A stretch of DNA of 64,000 nt from Nocardia sp. BMG111209 (GTDB lineage Bacteria > Actinomycetota > Actinomycetes > Mycobacteriales > Mycobacteriaceae), in contig NZ_KB907308.1 in assembly GCF_000381925.1 (NCBI RefSeq), positions 1,054,001 through 1,118,000 on the forward strand, read 5' to 3'. Of this stretch, positions 33,554 to 42,958 are shown piece after piece. The position numbers were made by a program, and so were the translations under genes. Position 1 is the stretch's first letter. Every line of letters begins with the position of its first letter. Under the pieces are notes generated by a model. That model did no database searches and had not been told where the DNA came from. It saw only the letters and a list, made by a program, of their open reading frames with translations.

Positions 33554-34242
33554 CAGCGACCCACCCCGTACACGCCGGTCGCCTCGTCCCGGATGATCCG
33601 GCCGCGATCGAGTTCGATCACCCGGCGCCGCATCATGTCGACGATGTGATTGTCGTGGGTGGCCATCAGCACCGTCGTTCCGGTGCGGTTGACACGTTCC
33701 AGCAGCGCCATGATGTCCTGACTGGTATCGGGGTCGAGGTTGCCGGTGGGCTCGTCGGCCAGCAGGACCAGCGGCCGGTTCACGAACGCGCGGGCGATCG
33801 CCACCCGCTGCTGTTCGCCGCCGGACAGCTCACTGGGCAGCCGGTCCGCCTTACCGGACAGGCCGACCAGGTCCAGCGCCTCCGGCACCGAACGATTGAT
33901 GAATTTGCGCGACTTGCCGATCACTTCCAGCGCGAAGGCCACGTTCTGCTCGACCGTCTTCTGCTGCAAGAGGCGGAAATCCTGGAACACACAGCCGATG
34001 CGCTGCCGCAGCTTCGGCACCTTGCGGCCCGGGAGTTTGTCGACCCGGAAGTCGGCGACGAGTACCTCACCCGTCGTCGGCTTCACATCCTTGAGCAGAA
34101 TCTGCATGAAGGTCGACTTACCCGACCCCGACGGCCCGATGATGAAAACGAATTCACCCTTGCCGATATCGACGGTGACATTGTCCAGCGCGGGACGTGT
34201 CGACGTCTGGTACGACTTGGTGACGTTCCGCAGCGTGATCAC
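33553..34242 (-). CDS. ftsE: cell-division ATP-binding protein FtsE
   Basis: A 229-residue ABC ATPase. Walker [11 protein letters not shown]-loop, signature [14 protein letters not shown], Walker [12 protein letters not shown] and the H-loop ATHD are intact. GTG start at 34242. Forms the FtsEX complex with the next gene and localises to the septum. Confidence 0.96.
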   Translation of the reverse strand: MITLRNVTKSYQTSTRPALDNVTVDIGKGEFVFIIGPSGSGKSTFMQILLKDVKPTTGEVLVADFRVDKLPGRKVPKLRQRIGCVFQDFRLLQQKTVEQNVAFALEVIGKSRKFINRSVPEALDLVGLSGKADRLPSELSGGEQQRVAIARAFVNRPLVLLADEPTGNLDPDTSQDIMALLERVNRTGTTVLMATHDNHIVDMMRRRVIELDRGRIIRDEATGVYGVGR

Positions 34243-34315
34243 GGGAGCAGTCTAGCCAGCATCCACCGGGCAGCGCCGCCGCGACCTCCGCCGGATGTGA
34301 TCTGTCACATTCGCG

Positions 34316-34507
34316 TCAGCGGGCCGGAGTCGACGTGACGCCCGATTTCTGGAAGGTGTTCGCGATCGGAAATCCGGTGTGATCCGGCGTAGCGGGCTTG
34401 ACGAACAAGTACACGATGAAGGTGGCGATCCATACGCCACCCAGGATCGCCGTGGATTTACGGACGGCCGACGACGTACCGACGGTCGCGGGTTTACGCA
34501 CTTTCAC
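34316..34507 (-). CDS. small single-TM membrane protein between mscS and ftsE
   Basis: A 63-residue protein with a basic N-terminus, one TM helix (AILGGVWIATFIVYLFV) and a short external tail (PDHTGFPIANTFQKSGVTS). The start overlaps the mscS stop by 14 bases, so it is translated from the same message. The sequence looks protein-like and conserved in character, though no family name is known to me. Confidence 0.6.
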   Translation of the reverse strand: MKVRKPATVGTSSAVRKSTAILGGVWIATFIVYLFVKPATPDHTGFPIANTFQKSGVTSTPAR

Positions 34508-35351
34508 TCAGACCTTCCCGGCGCAGGGCCGCGGCCACCCGGGCGCGCAGCTCGCGTCCAACATCGAACTGCTTGCCCGGCAACGTCCGGGCAACCATCC
34601 GAATATTCATCTGGTCGACGGTGAGATCCTCGACGCCCATCACCGAGGGCTCGTCGAGGAGCAGCGATTTCAGCGCGCCGTCCTGATAGGCGCGCGCGCC
34701 GACCTCGTGCAGGATCTCGTTGATCCTGGTGATGTCGGCGGTGGCGGGCACGGGGACATCGATGGCCGCGCGCGCCCAGTCCTTGGACAGATTGGTGACC
34801 TTCACGATCTGCCCGTTGGGGACGGTGATCACCGAGCCGTCCGCGTTGCGCAGCGTGGTGATGCGCAGGTTCACATCCTCGACGGTTCCCTCGGCCGGCT
34901 CCGGCTGACCGGTGACCGCGATGCTCACCACGTCACCGAAACCGTACTGCCGCTCGGTGATCAGGAAGAATCCGGCCAGCAGGTCCTGCACGATGCGCTG
35001 AGCGCCGAAACCGATCGCGGCGCCGATCACGGCGGCCGGCGCGACCAGTCCGCCGAGTTCGAAGCCGAGGCGTTTGAGCACCTCGATCGTCAGCAGGAAG
35101 TAGACGATCGTCAGCACCAACCAGCTGAGCACCTGGGCCAGCGCGTGCCGATGTTTCGCGGCCTCGGTGCGGACCAGTGAATCGCTGGACCGGAAGCCGC
35201 TGTCGATCTGACGGGTGATGCGGTCCCGGACGAAGGTGGTGAGCCGGCTGAACAGGATCGCGCCGATCACCAGCAGTACGATCTCCAGTCCGCTGGAACG
35301 AGCCCAGTCGAGGAGATCGGATCCGGTACCGGCGGCGAGGTATTCGGTCAT
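34494..35351 (-). CDS. mscS: MscS-family mechanosensitive channel
   Basis: A 285-residue channel from the ATG at 35351 (MTEYLAAGTG). Three TM helices: about 15-38, 62-90 and the pore helix at about 93-125 (APAAVIGAAIGFGAQRIVQD then LLAGFFLITE). The cytoplasmic beta domain (GTVEDVNLRITTLRNADGSV then ITVPNGQI) and C-terminal domain follow. Releases solutes on hypo-osmotic shock. It lies between prfB and ftsE. Confidence 0.9.
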   Translation of the reverse strand: MTEYLAAGTGSDLLDWARSSGLEIVLLVIGAILFSRLTTFVRDRITRQIDSGFRSSDSLVRTEAAKHRHALAQVLSWLVLTIVYFLLTIEVLKRLGFELGGLVAPAAVIGAAIGFGAQRIVQDLLAGFFLITERQYGFGDVVSIAVTGQPEPAEGTVEDVNLRITTLRNADGSVITVPNGQIVKVTNLSKDWARAAIDVPVPATADITRINEILHEVGARAYQDGALKSLLLDEPSVMGVEDLTVDQMNIRMVARTLPGKQFDVGRELRARVAAALRREGLSESA

Positions 35352-35460
35352 CGCCACATCCTTCCCGGCCGGAAAACGCGGGCATCGCGCCGCCCCCGGC
35401 CGCCGAAACTCACGCCGCACAGGCTACTACGGCCGGGCGGAGGCATTCCAACCATGGGGA

Positions 35461-36573
35461 TCAGGCGATCTGGCGCATCCGCCAGCGGATGCCCTCTTCT
35501 ATGAAGCCGTCGATATCCCCGTCGAGCACCGAGGTGGGGTTGTTGACCTCGTAGTTCGTGCGCAGATCCTTCACCATCTGATACGGGTGCAGGACGTAGG
35601 AGCGCATCTGGTTGCCCCACGAGGCGCCCTCGTTGGTCTTGAGGGCGTCCATCTGCGCACGCTCCTCCTGCCGCTTGCGCTCGAGCAGTTTGGCCTGCAG
35701 CACCCGCATCGCGGAGATCTTGTTCTGCAGCTGCGACTTCTCGTTCTGGCAGGTGACCACGATGCCGGTGGGGATGTGGGTGATGCGCACCGCGGAGTCG
35801 GTGGTGTTGACACTCTGCCCGCCGGGGCCCGAGGAGCGATAGACGTCGACGCGGATCTCCGTCTCCGGCACGTCGATGTGGTCGGTGGTCTCGACCACCG
35901 GCAGCACCTCGACCTCGGCGAAGGAGGTCTGGCGGCGGCCCTGGTTGTCGAACGGGCTGATCCGGACCAGCCGGTGCGTGCCCATCTCGACCGAGAGGGT
36001 GCCGTAGGCGTAGGGCGTCTTCACCGCGAAGGTGGCGCTCTTGATACCCGCCTCCTCCGCGTAGGAGGTGTCGTAGATCTCCACGGCGTATTTGTGCCGC
36101 TCGGCCCAGCGGACGTACATGCGCATGAGCATCTGCGCCCAGTCGGCCGCGTCCACGCCGCCCGCGCCGGAGCGGATGTTGACCAGCGCCTCGCGCTTGT
36201 CGTACTCGCCGGACAGCAGCGTGCGGACCTCCATGGCCTCGACGTCGGCGTGCAGCCCGGTCCGCTCGGCGTCGGCATCGGCGAGGGCCGAGACGCGGGC
36301 CTCGCCCTCCTCGCCCTCGGCCAGTTCGTACAGCACCGGCAGATCGTCGAGGCGCTGCCGCAGATCGGTGACGCGGCGCAGTTCGTTCTGGGCGTGGGAC
36401 AGCTCGCTGGTGACCTGCTGCGCGTGTTCCTGGTCGTTCCACAGTTCGGGATCGGCCGCCTGGTGCTCCAGCTCGTCGATCCGGCGCCGCAACTCGTCGA
36501 CGTCGAGGACCGCCTCGACGGTCTTCAAGGTGGTGTCGAGTTCGGCGAGGTCAGCGGACACGTCAGGATGCAC
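35461..36573 (-). CDS. prfB: peptide chain release factor 2
   Basis: A 370-residue RF2 from the GTG at 36573 ([16 protein letters not shown]). The stop-codon recognition SPF (RISPFDNQG), the GGQ tripeptide ([18 protein letters not shown]) and the surrounding domain 2/4 sequences are intact. The frame is continuous: the autoregulatory +1 frameshift of E. coli prfB is absent. First gene of the prfB-mscS-ftsE-ftsX neighbourhood. Confidence 0.96.
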   Translation of the reverse strand: MHPDVSADLAELDTTLKTVEAVLDVDELRRRIDELEHQAADPELWNDQEHAQQVTSELSHAQNELRRVTDLRQRLDDLPVLYELAEGEEGEARVSALADADAERTGLHADVEAMEVRTLLSGEYDKREALVNIRSGAGGVDAADWAQMLMRMYVRWAERHKYAVEIYDTSYAEEAGIKSATFAVKTPYAYGTLSVEMGTHRLVRISPFDNQGRRQTSFAEVEVLPVVETTDHIDVPETEIRVDVYRSSGPGGQSVNTTDSAVRITHIPTGIVVTCQNEKSQLQNKISAMRVLQAKLLERKRQEERAQMDALKTNEGASWGNQMRSYVLHPYQMVKDLRTNYEVNNPTSVLDGDIDGFIEEGIRWRMRQIA

Positions 36574-36648
36574 GATCGTCCAATCTACCGGCCGCCCGGC
36601 GCCGGGTCTCATACGACCGGGTCGGGCGCGGTGCCCGGTCGCGGATGT

Positions 36649-37524
36649 TCAGCCCGAGACCGCGCGCAGGGCGCCGGGCCGGCGGCCGTGCAGGGCGTCG
36701 AGGGCCGCGGCGGTGGCCTCGTCCGCGGGCAGCTGGATCAGGATGTGCTGATCGTCGTCGGCGCACAGTTCCAGCCGCTCGTAGGTCAGCCGCAGCGGAC
36801 CGGCCTCCGGATGTGCCATCCGGACCGTGCCGTTGGCGTCGGGGAGTCCGGGCACGGTCTCCAGCCGCCGGGTGAACTCCGCGCCGGCGGTCACGGTGAG
36901 CTCGTCGACCAGCGCGGCGACCTCCGGATCCAGCCGGTACGGGCCCTGTTTGAGGCCCGCCACGGCCTTGTCCGCCTTGTGCTCCCAATCGGGATAGGCC
37001 GCGCGGGCCCGCGGATCGGTGAACAGATACCGCGGGAAACAGGCCGGGAGCCCGCCGTCGAGCTGACCGGTCGGCCCGACCAGCCGGCGATAGCCGTCGG
37101 TGCAGGCCAGCACCTCGCCGAGGCGGTTCAGCACCGCGGCGGGCGCGGGTTCGAGCTGGTCCAGCACCGCGCGGACCGCCGGGCGGACCATCCGGTTCGC
37201 TTCCAGGCTGCCGCGGCAGGTGAAACCGGGCGTGACCGCCTTCACCAGCCGGTTCAGATGGACCCGCTCCCGCGGGGCGAGCCGCAGCACATCGGCCAGC
37301 GCCGAGAGCACCGCGGCCGAGGGATGCCGGTCGCGGCCCTGTTCGAGCCGGGTGAGGTATTCCACGCTGACCCCGGCCAGCATGGCCAGTTCGGCGCGGC
37401 GCAGGCCGGGGGTGCGGCGACGCGGACCGGACGGCAGGCCCACCTCCGCCGGGGACAGCGATTCGCGGCGGCTGCGCAGGAAAAGGCCCAGCTCGTTGTC
37501 GTCGCGCACACCGGAAGCCGCCAT
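36649..37524 (-). CDS. MmyB-like XRE-family regulator
   Basis: A 291-residue regulator: XRE helix-turn-helix at about 35-85 (GLRRAELAMLAGVSVEYLTR, LEQGRDRHPS) and the MmyB ligand-binding domain (about 105-275, with CTDGYRRL, RYLFTDPRAR and LRLTYERLEL). Divergent from an FMN-reductase gene across three 22-bp repeats, so it probably regulates that gene and itself. ATG at 37527 or 37524. Paralogue of the regulator at the left edge of the window. Confidence 0.85.
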   Translation of the reverse strand: MAASGVRDDNELGLFLRSRRESLSPAEVGLPSGPRRRTPGLRRAELAMLAGVSVEYLTRLEQGRDRHPSAAVLSALADVLRLAPRERVHLNRLVKAVTPGFTCRGSLEANRMVRPAVRAVLDQLEPAPAAVLNRLGEVLACTDGYRRLVGPTGQLDGGLPACFPRYLFTDPRARAAYPDWEHKADKAVAGLKQGPYRLDPEVAALVDELTVTAGAEFTRRLETVPGLPDANGTVRMAHPEAGPLRLTYERLELCADDDQHILIQLPADEATAAALDALHGRRPGALRAVSG

Positions 37525-37637
37525 CAATCCACCGTAACCGCGCCGGTGCGGCGGAGGGTGGCCGTGCCACTACCACTCTGGGCGCGGACTCCCTCCGGCC
37601 GCGGCGGGCCCGCAGAGTCGAGAGGCGGCTCGGTCGA

Positions 37638-37699
37638 GCCGCGACATGTGGCCCACCGGGCCGCGACATGTGGCCCACCGGGCCGCGACATGTGACCGG
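37638..37699. repeat. three tandem 22-bp repeats in a divergent promoter
   Basis: Two perfect copies of a 22-mer beginning gccgcgacatgtggcccacc (37638-37659 and 37660-37681) and a shortened third (37682-37699). Each contains acatgt, a 6-bp palindrome. They lie between the MmyB-like regulator and the FMN-reductase gene, just ahead of the reductase ribosome-binding site, and are good candidates for regulator binding sites. Confidence 0.75.
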
Positions 37700-37714
37700 A
37701 CTCCGAGGAGAAGT

Positions 37715-38311
37715 ATGTCCAGCACCGAACTGCGGCTCGCCGTCATCATCGCCAGCGTTCGCGACGGCCGGTTCGGCCCGAACGTGGCCCGCTGGTTCGC
37801 CGCCGAGGCCGAGCGGCACGGCGGATTCACCGTCGAGGTGGTCGACCTGGCCGAGATCACCCTGCCGCACGCCCTGCCCGCGGTCTCCCCGCTGATGGAC
37901 CCGAATCCGGCGCGCCCCGGCACGCTGCCGCAGCTCACCCGCGCCCTGGACGAGGCGGACGCGGTGGTGATCGTGACCCCGGAGATCAACCACAGTTATC
38001 CGTCCTCGCTGAAGACGGCCATCGACTGGCATTTCGCCCAATGGTCGCGCAAGGCAATCGGATTCGTCGGCTACAGCGGTCACAGCGGCGGCCTGATCGC
38101 GATCGAGCATCTGCGCGCGGTGTTCAGCGAACTGGATGCCCACACCGTCCGCAACTACGTCTCGTTCCCCCGCTATTTCCAGCTGTTCGACATGACCACC
38201 CGCGAGCTGATCGACCCGTCGGGCCCGAACGAGGCCGCCGCGACGATGCTCGACCAGCTGCACTGGTGGGCGAGCGCGCTGGCCGCGGCGCGGCGGGTCC
38301 CGATCGCCTAG
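37715..38311 (+). CDS. NADPH-dependent FMN reductase
   Basis: A 198-residue flavodoxin-fold reductase. The FMN phosphate loop is SVRDGRFGPNVARWF; VIVTPEINHSYPSSLKTAID is the conserved isoalloxazine-binding segment, and GFVGYSGHSGG follows. ATG at 37715 after gaggag; the frame upstream consists only of the 22-bp repeats. Probably regulated by the divergent MmyB-like protein, a pairing common for this regulator family. Physiological substrate (flavin, quinone or xenobiotic) unknown. Confidence 0.85.
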   Translation: MSSTELRLAVIIASVRDGRFGPNVARWFAAEAERHGGFTVEVVDLAEITLPHALPAVSPLMDPNPARPGTLPQLTRALDEADAVVIVTPEINHSYPSSLKTAIDWHFAQWSRKAIGFVGYSGHSGGLIAIEHLRAVFSELDAHTVRNYVSFPRYFQLFDMTTRELIDPSGPNEAAATMLDQLHWWASALAAARRVPIA

Positions 38312-38416
38312 GGCGGCCGCCCACTGGATGGGACCGGCCGGCCCGTCCCGCCACGGTTTCCGCCTAGGCTCGGCCGCACGTTCCGGACAGTCCCCGGCGC
38401 GACGAGAGGCGGAGAT

Positions 38417-39229
38417 ATGGGTGGCATCGCGATCACGGGCAGCGCGTCGGGGATGGGTGCCGCGCTGGCCGCCCGTCTGACCGGGACCGGGCACCGGGTG
38501 ATCGGGGTGGATCTGCGCGATGCGGAGGTGGTCGCGGATCTCGGCACCCCCGACGGCCGCGCGCACGCGATCGCCGAGGTCACCCGGCTGGCCGAGGGCA
38601 GTCTCGACGGCTTCCTGCCGTTCGCGGGCCTGGCGGCGGCCACCGGACGGCCCGGCGGACTGCTGGTGTCGGTCAACTACTTCGGCGCGATCACGCTGCT
38701 GGAGGGGCTGCGGCCGCTGCTGCGCGCCGGATCGGATCCGTCGGTCGTGCTGATCTCGTCGAATTCCACCACCACCCAGCCCGGCTGGCCGGTGGAGCTG
38801 GCCGAGGCCTGTCTCGCCGGCGAGGAGGAGAAGGCCCGCGCGATCGCCGAATCCTTCGGTGACCTGGGCGCCATCCAGGCCTATCCGGCGACCAAGGCGG
38901 CGCTGGCCTGGTACGCCCGCACCCGATCGGCGGAGTACATCAAAGAAGGCATCCGGCTCAACGCGATCGCGCCCGGTCTCATCGACACCCCGATGACCCA
39001 GGCAGGCCGCGACGACGCGCTGACCGGTGAGGGGTTGAAGGGCTTCCTCGGCGCCACGCCGGTCGGCCGCGCGGGCCGCCCGGAGGAGATCGCCGATCTG
39101 GTCGCCTATCTGCTGTCCGACCGGGCCGGATTCTTCGTCGGCTCGGTGATCTTCTGCGACGGCGGTATCGATGCGGCGTTCCGCGGCAAGGATTGGCCGG
39201 CCGTCTGGGACATCCCGCTGCATCCGTAA
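38417..39229 (+). CDS. short-chain dehydrogenase/reductase
   Basis: A 270-residue SDR. NAD(P)-binding TGSASGMGAALAARL (residues 7-21), VLISSNSTTT with the active-site Ser, YPATK with the catalytic Tyr and Lys, and IAPGLIDTPMT. Resembles 3-alpha-hydroxysteroid-dehydrogenase-like SDRs in lacking the NNAG segment (FLPFAGLA instead). Ends nine bases before hisN on the same strand. Confidence 0.87.
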   Translation: MGGIAITGSASGMGAALAARLTGTGHRVIGVDLRDAEVVADLGTPDGRAHAIAEVTRLAEGSLDGFLPFAGLAAATGRPGGLLVSVNYFGAITLLEGLRPLLRAGSDPSVVLISSNSTTTQPGWPVELAEACLAGEEEKARAIAESFGDLGAIQAYPATKAALAWYARTRSAEYIKEGIRLNAIAPGLIDTPMTQAGRDDALTGEGLKGFLGATPVGRAGRPEEIADLVAYLLSDRAGFFVGSVIFCDGGIDAAFRGKDWPAVWDIPLHP

Positions 39230-39238
39230 TCTGGCCGG

Positions 39239-40021
39239 GTGACCGCACTTGCCGCCGATCTCGAGCTCGCCCTGCACCTGGCCGACGAGGCCGACACGAT
39301 CACCCGCGCGCGGTTCGGCGCGCTGGATCTCACCGTCGACAGCAAACCCGATCTGACCCCGGTCTCGGACGCGGATCTCGCGGTGGAGCAGGCGGTACGG
39401 GCGACCCTGAAGCGGCTGCGTCCCGAGGACGCGGTGCTCGGCGAGGAGTTCGGTGGCGATGCGGCGTTCGCCGGCCGGCAGTGGGTGGTCGATCCGATCG
39501 ACGGCACCAAGAACTTCGTGCGCGGCGTGCCGGTCTGGGCATCGCTGATCGCGCTGCTGGTGGACGGGGTGCCGGTGGTGGGGGCGGTGAGTGCGCCGGC
39601 GTTGACGCGGCGCTGGTGGGCGGCCGCGGGTGCGGGGGCGTGGACCCGGTTCGGCGACGAGCCGCCGCGGTCGATCCGGGTATCGGCGGTCGGCGACCTG
39701 GCCGCGGCCAGTCTGGCCATCTCCAGCCTGTCCGGCTGGCGGGATCTGGGCCTACGCGATCAGCTGATCGGTCTCACCGACGAGGTGTGGCGCACCCGCG
39801 GATACGGCGATTTCCTCTCCTATTGCCTGCTGGCCGAGGGGGCGGTCGACATCGCCACCGAGCCGGAGGTGTCGCTGTGGGATCTGGCGCCGCTGGACAT
39901 TCTGGTCCGCGAGGCCGGTGGCGCGTTCACCGCGCTCGACGGTTCGGCCGGGCCGCACGGCGGTAGCGCCGTCGCCACCAACGGCCGGTTGCACGATCGG
40001 GTGCTCGCCCGCCTGCGCTGA
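39239..40021 (+). CDS. hisN: histidinol-phosphatase HisN
   Basis: A 260-residue inositol-monophosphatase-family enzyme. Metal-binding motifs [18 protein letters not shown] and [15 protein letters not shown] are intact, and [11 protein letters not shown] is typical of the actinobacterial HisN subgroup. Dephosphorylates L-histidinol phosphate in histidine biosynthesis. GTG start. In Mycobacterium tuberculosis the homologue Rv3137 also lies just upstream of the fadE24-fadE23 pair. Confidence 0.9.
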   Translation: MTALAADLELALHLADEADTITRARFGALDLTVDSKPDLTPVSDADLAVEQAVRATLKRLRPEDAVLGEEFGGDAAFAGRQWVVDPIDGTKNFVRGVPVWASLIALLVDGVPVVGAVSAPALTRRWWAAAGAGAWTRFGDEPPRSIRVSAVGDLAAASLAISSLSGWRDLGLRDQLIGLTDEVWRTRGYGDFLSYCLLAEGAVDIATEPEVSLWDLAPLDILVREAGGAFTALDGSAGPHGGSAVATNGRLHDRVLARLR

Positions 40022-40124
40022 CCCCCGCGCTCCCCCGTACCGCGCCGCCGACCTGGCGAGCGTGGCGCTGACGGCTGCCCTCGGGCGCAATTCGCGAACT
40101 GTATGCTGCGGCTCGACGGCTTTC

Positions 40125-40160
40125 TTACTCTGGAGTAAGATAGCCTTACCCGACAGTAAG
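40125..40160 (+). promoter_or_regulatory. two inverted repeats, likely operators of the fadE24 operon
   Basis: A perfect 6-bp dyad ttactc-tg-gagtaa (40125-40138) is followed by cttac-ccgaca-gtaag (40145-40160). Both share the TTAC/GTAA half-site and lie 45-80 bases ahead of the fadE24 ATG. This resembles tandem TetR-type operators. The regulator is not in the window. Confidence 0.55.
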
Positions 40161-40205
40161 ATGCGAACCCCCGTTCCTCCCATACACCTGAGAAGACTGG
40201 TGACC

Positions 40206-41591
40206 ATGAGCACTCGAGACTCCGCAACGAAGGGCCGAGCGGATTCGGCCGTCGGCCTCAACCCGGTCAAGCGCGACTGGATGGGCGCGGCCATGCGGGT
40301 CATGACAACCATCACCGGATCCGAGCTGGCCGAGAAGTACAACCTGCGCAAGCCGCTCGAACGGCTCACCTACGAGGGCACCAGGACCGGCTTCCGCACC
40401 CTCGGCGCCGCCACTCGGGCGTTCGGCCGGGTGACCGGCGGCGGCAAGCCGAAGCGCTTGCCCGACAACGAATCCCGCACCAAGGACTACTTCGACCTGA
40501 CCCCGACCGACGAGCAGCAGATGATCGTCGAGACGGTTCGCGACTTCGCCGGCGAGATCCTGCGCCCGGCCGCCTTCGACGCCGACAGCGCCGCCAAGGC
40601 GCCGCGCGATCTGCTCGAGCGCGCGGCCGAACTGGGTATCACCGTGATCAATGTGCCCGAGGAACTCGAGGGCGCGGCCACCGAGCGCGGCGCGGTGACC
40701 AACTCGCTGGTCGCCGAGGCGCTCGCGCACGGCGACATGGGCCTGGCACTGCCGATCCTGGCGCCGTCGGGCGTCGCGGTGGCCTTGTCGCAGTGGGGTA
40801 CCGATGCTCAGCAGCAGACCTATCTCGGCGCCTTCACCGGCGAGAACGTGCCGCAGGCCTCGGTCGTCCTGGCCGAGCCGCAGGCCCTGTTCGACCCGTT
40901 CACGCTGCGCACCAAGGCCACCCGCTCCCCCAGCGGATTCCGCCTCAACGGGGTCAAGAGCCTGGTCCCGGCCGCCGGAGACGCGGAACTGTTCGTCGTC
41001 GGCGCCGAACTGGACGGCCGACCGGCACTGTTCGTGGTCGAATCCGACACCCCGGGCATCGTCATCGAGGCCGATCCGGGCATGGGCCTGCGGGCCGCCG
41101 GACTGGGCCGGCTGATCCTGGACAACGTGGCCGTACCGGCCGAGGCGATCCTCGGCGACGGTGACGCCGCCGCGCACGCCGAGGACTACGCCGACGCGGT
41201 GCGGCTGGCCCGGCTGGGCTGGGCCTCGCTGGCCGTCGGCACCGGACAGGCCGTGCTCGACTACGTGATCCCCTATGTGAAGGAGCGCGAGGCGTTCGGC
41301 GAGCCGATCTCGCACCGCCAAGCCGTGGCCTTCATGGTCGCCAACATCGCGATCGAACTGGACAGCATCCGGCTGGTCACGCTGCGCGGCGCCTCGCGTG
41401 CCGAACAGGGCCTCTCGTTCGCCCGCGAGGCGGCGCTGGCGAAGAAGCTGGCCACCGACAAGGGCATGCAGATCGGCCTGGACGGCGTGCAGTTGCTCGG
41501 CGGACACGGTTTCACCAAGGAGCACCCGGTCGAGCGCTGGTATCGCGATCTGCGCGGTATCGGCGTCGCCGAGGGCATCGTGCTGGTGTAG
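40206..41591 (+). CDS. fadE24: acyl-CoA dehydrogenase FadE24-like
   Basis: A 461-residue acyl-CoA dehydrogenase with a 90-residue N-terminal extension rich in Arg/Lys, as in Rv3139. The dehydrogenase core runs from FDLTPTDEQQMIVETVRDFA to the C-terminal QLLGGHGFTKEHPVERWYRD and GIGVAEGI. ATG at 40206 (MSTRDSATKG); the longer open frame upstream lacks homology. Heterodimeric (alpha2beta2-type) FadE pairs exist in mycobacteria, where fadE23 and fadE24 are induced together by isoniazid. Next gene 42 bases downstream. Confidence 0.88.
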   Translation: MSTRDSATKGRADSAVGLNPVKRDWMGAAMRVMTTITGSELAEKYNLRKPLERLTYEGTRTGFRTLGAATRAFGRVTGGGKPKRLPDNESRTKDYFDLTPTDEQQMIVETVRDFAGEILRPAAFDADSAAKAPRDLLERAAELGITVINVPEELEGAATERGAVTNSLVAEALAHGDMGLALPILAPSGVAVALSQWGTDAQQQTYLGAFTGENVPQASVVLAEPQALFDPFTLRTKATRSPSGFRLNGVKSLVPAAGDAELFVVGAELDGRPALFVVESDTPGIVIEADPGMGLRAAGLGRLILDNVAVPAEAILGDGDAAAHAEDYADAVRLARLGWASLAVGTGQAVLDYVIPYVKEREAFGEPISHRQAVAFMVANIAIELDSIRLVTLRGASRAEQGLSFAREAALAKKLATDKGMQIGLDGVQLLGGHGFTKEHPVERWYRDLRGIGVAEGIVLV

Positions 41592-41633
41592 GCCGCCCGC
41601 CACCGATTCAGACTTTTCGATGGAGACAATCCG

Positions 41634-42866
41634 ATGATCAATCTCGAACTTCCCAAGAAGCTGCGGGCCAGCGCCAACCAGGCCCATCAGGTCGGAGCGC
41701 AGATCTTCCGCCCGATCTCGCGCAAATACGACCTCGCCGAGCACGAGTACCCGGTGGAACTGGACACCATGTCCGCCATGATCGAGGGCCTGTCCGACTC
41801 CGGCACCCAGAACATCTCGGGCGCGGCCGGCGGCCGCAAGGTGAAAGGCGAAGGCGTCGGGAGTGATTCGTCCGAGCCGCGCGGTAATGCCAACGGCGGC
41901 AACATGTCCGCGCTGCTGAACGCGCTGGAGACCTGCTGGGGCGATGTCGGCCTGATGCTCTCGATCCCCTATCAGGGCCTGGGCAACGCCGCGATCGCCG
42001 CGGTCGCCACCGACGATCAGTTGCAGCGGTTCGGCAAGGTGTGGGCCGCGATGGCGATCACCGAACCGTCCTTCGGCTCCGACTCCGCGGCGGTGACCAC
42101 CACCGCGGTGCTCGACGGCGACGAGTGGGTGCTCAACGGCACCAAGATCTTCGTGACCGCCGGCTCGCGCGCCACCCACATCGTGGTGTGGGCGACGGTC
42201 GACAAGACCAAGGGCCGCGCGGCCATCAAGTCGTTCGTGGTGCCGCGGGATGCCAAGGGCCTCACCGTCTCCCGGCTCGAGCACAAGCTCGGCATCAAGG
42301 CCTCCGACACCGCCGAACTGCGCCTGGAGGACTGCCGGATCCCGGCCGACAACATCCTCGGCAGCCCGGAAGTGAATGTGGAGAAGGGTTTCGCCGGGGT
42401 CATGCAGACCTTCGACAACACCCGTCCGCTGGTCGCCGCGATGGCCATCGGGGTCGGCCGGGCGGCGCTGGAGGAACTGCGCGCCATCCTCGAGGAGGCC
42501 GGCGTCGAGATCTCCTACGACGTACCGCCCAACAACCAGCACGCCGCGGCCGCGGAATTCCTTCGACTGGAAGCGGATTGGGAGGCCGCGTACCTGCTGT
42601 CGCTGCGCGCGGCGTGGATGGCGGACAACAAGAAGCCGAACTCGCTCGAGGCCTCGATGTCGAAGGCCAAGGCCGGCCGGATGGGCACCGACGTCACCCT
42701 GAAGGCGGTCGAACTCGGCGGCAGCCTCGGCTACTCGCAGCGCACCCTGCTGGAGAAGTGGGGCCGCGATTCGAAGATCCTCGACATCTTCGAGGGCACC
42801 CAGCAGATCCAGCAACTCATCGTCGCTCGGCGGGTACTTGGGTTGACCAGCACGGAGCTGAAATAG
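41634..42866 (+). CDS. fadE23: acyl-CoA dehydrogenase FadE23-like, with element-restored 3' end
   Basis: A 410-residue acyl-CoA dehydrogenase. ITEPSFGSDS, NGTKIFVTAG and the C-terminal KILDIFEGTQQIQQLIVARR are family signatures. Probably forms a complex with FadE24. The last 31 codons (from 42774) lie in the repeat shared with 61182-61274: the left-hand integrative element inserted here and supplied a replacement C-terminus with the same amino acids but different synonymous codons, so the protein remains intact. Confidence 0.92.
   Translation: MINLELPKKLRASANQAHQVGAQIFRPISRKYDLAEHEYPVELDTMSAMIEGLSDSGTQNISGAAGGRKVKGEGVGSDSSEPRGNANGGNMSALLNALETCWGDVGLMLSIPYQGLGNAAIAAVATDDQLQRFGKVWAAMAITEPSFGSDSAAVTTTAVLDGDEWVLNGTKIFVTAGSRATHIVVWATVDKTKGRAAIKSFVVPRDAKGLTVSRLEHKLGIKASDTAELRLEDCRIPADNILGSPEVNVEKGFAGVMQTFDNTRPLVAAMAIGVGRAALEELRAILEEAGVEISYDVPPNNQHAAAAEFLRLEADWEAAYLLSLRAAWMADNKKPNSLEASMSKAKAGRMGTDVTLKAVELGGSLGYSQRTLLEKWGRDSKILDIFEGTQQIQQLIVARRVLGLTSTELK
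42774..42814. repeat. attL: 41-bp direct repeat in fadE23
   Basis: Identical over 41 bases (beginning aagatcctcgacatcttcga) to 61182-61222. It is the 3' part of the fadE23 coding sequence. Similarity continues after the core with many synonymous differences, as expected where the attP copy has diverged from attB. The tyrosine integrase gene lies 145 bases inside this end. Confidence 0.9.
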
Positions 42867-42884
42867 CTTGTCGCACAACAGGAA

Positions 42885-42917
42885 ACCGGTGCGGATCACC
42901 TCGTGACCCGCACCGGT
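42885..42917 (+). terminator. terminator for the fadE operon, supplied by the element
   Basis: Arms accggtgcgg (42885-42894) and ccgcaccggt (42908-42917) are perfect, and the loop can pair further. It lies 18 bases after the fadE23 stop and inside the element, so the element provides both the restored C-terminus and transcription termination. It may also terminate the leftward int operon, whose stop is at 42959. Confidence 0.75.
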
Positions 42918-42958
42918 CCTATTGTTGCCGAACGATCCGTTCGCCTCGAATCTCGCCA

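Noticed and set aside
35461-36573. Programmed +1 frameshift in prfB
   Set aside because: The frame is continuous from the GTG start, as in other actinobacteria.
37638-37699. Tandem repeats resembling the start of a CRISPR array
   Set aside because: The copies are directly adjacent with no spacers, only three units, and no cas genes are present.
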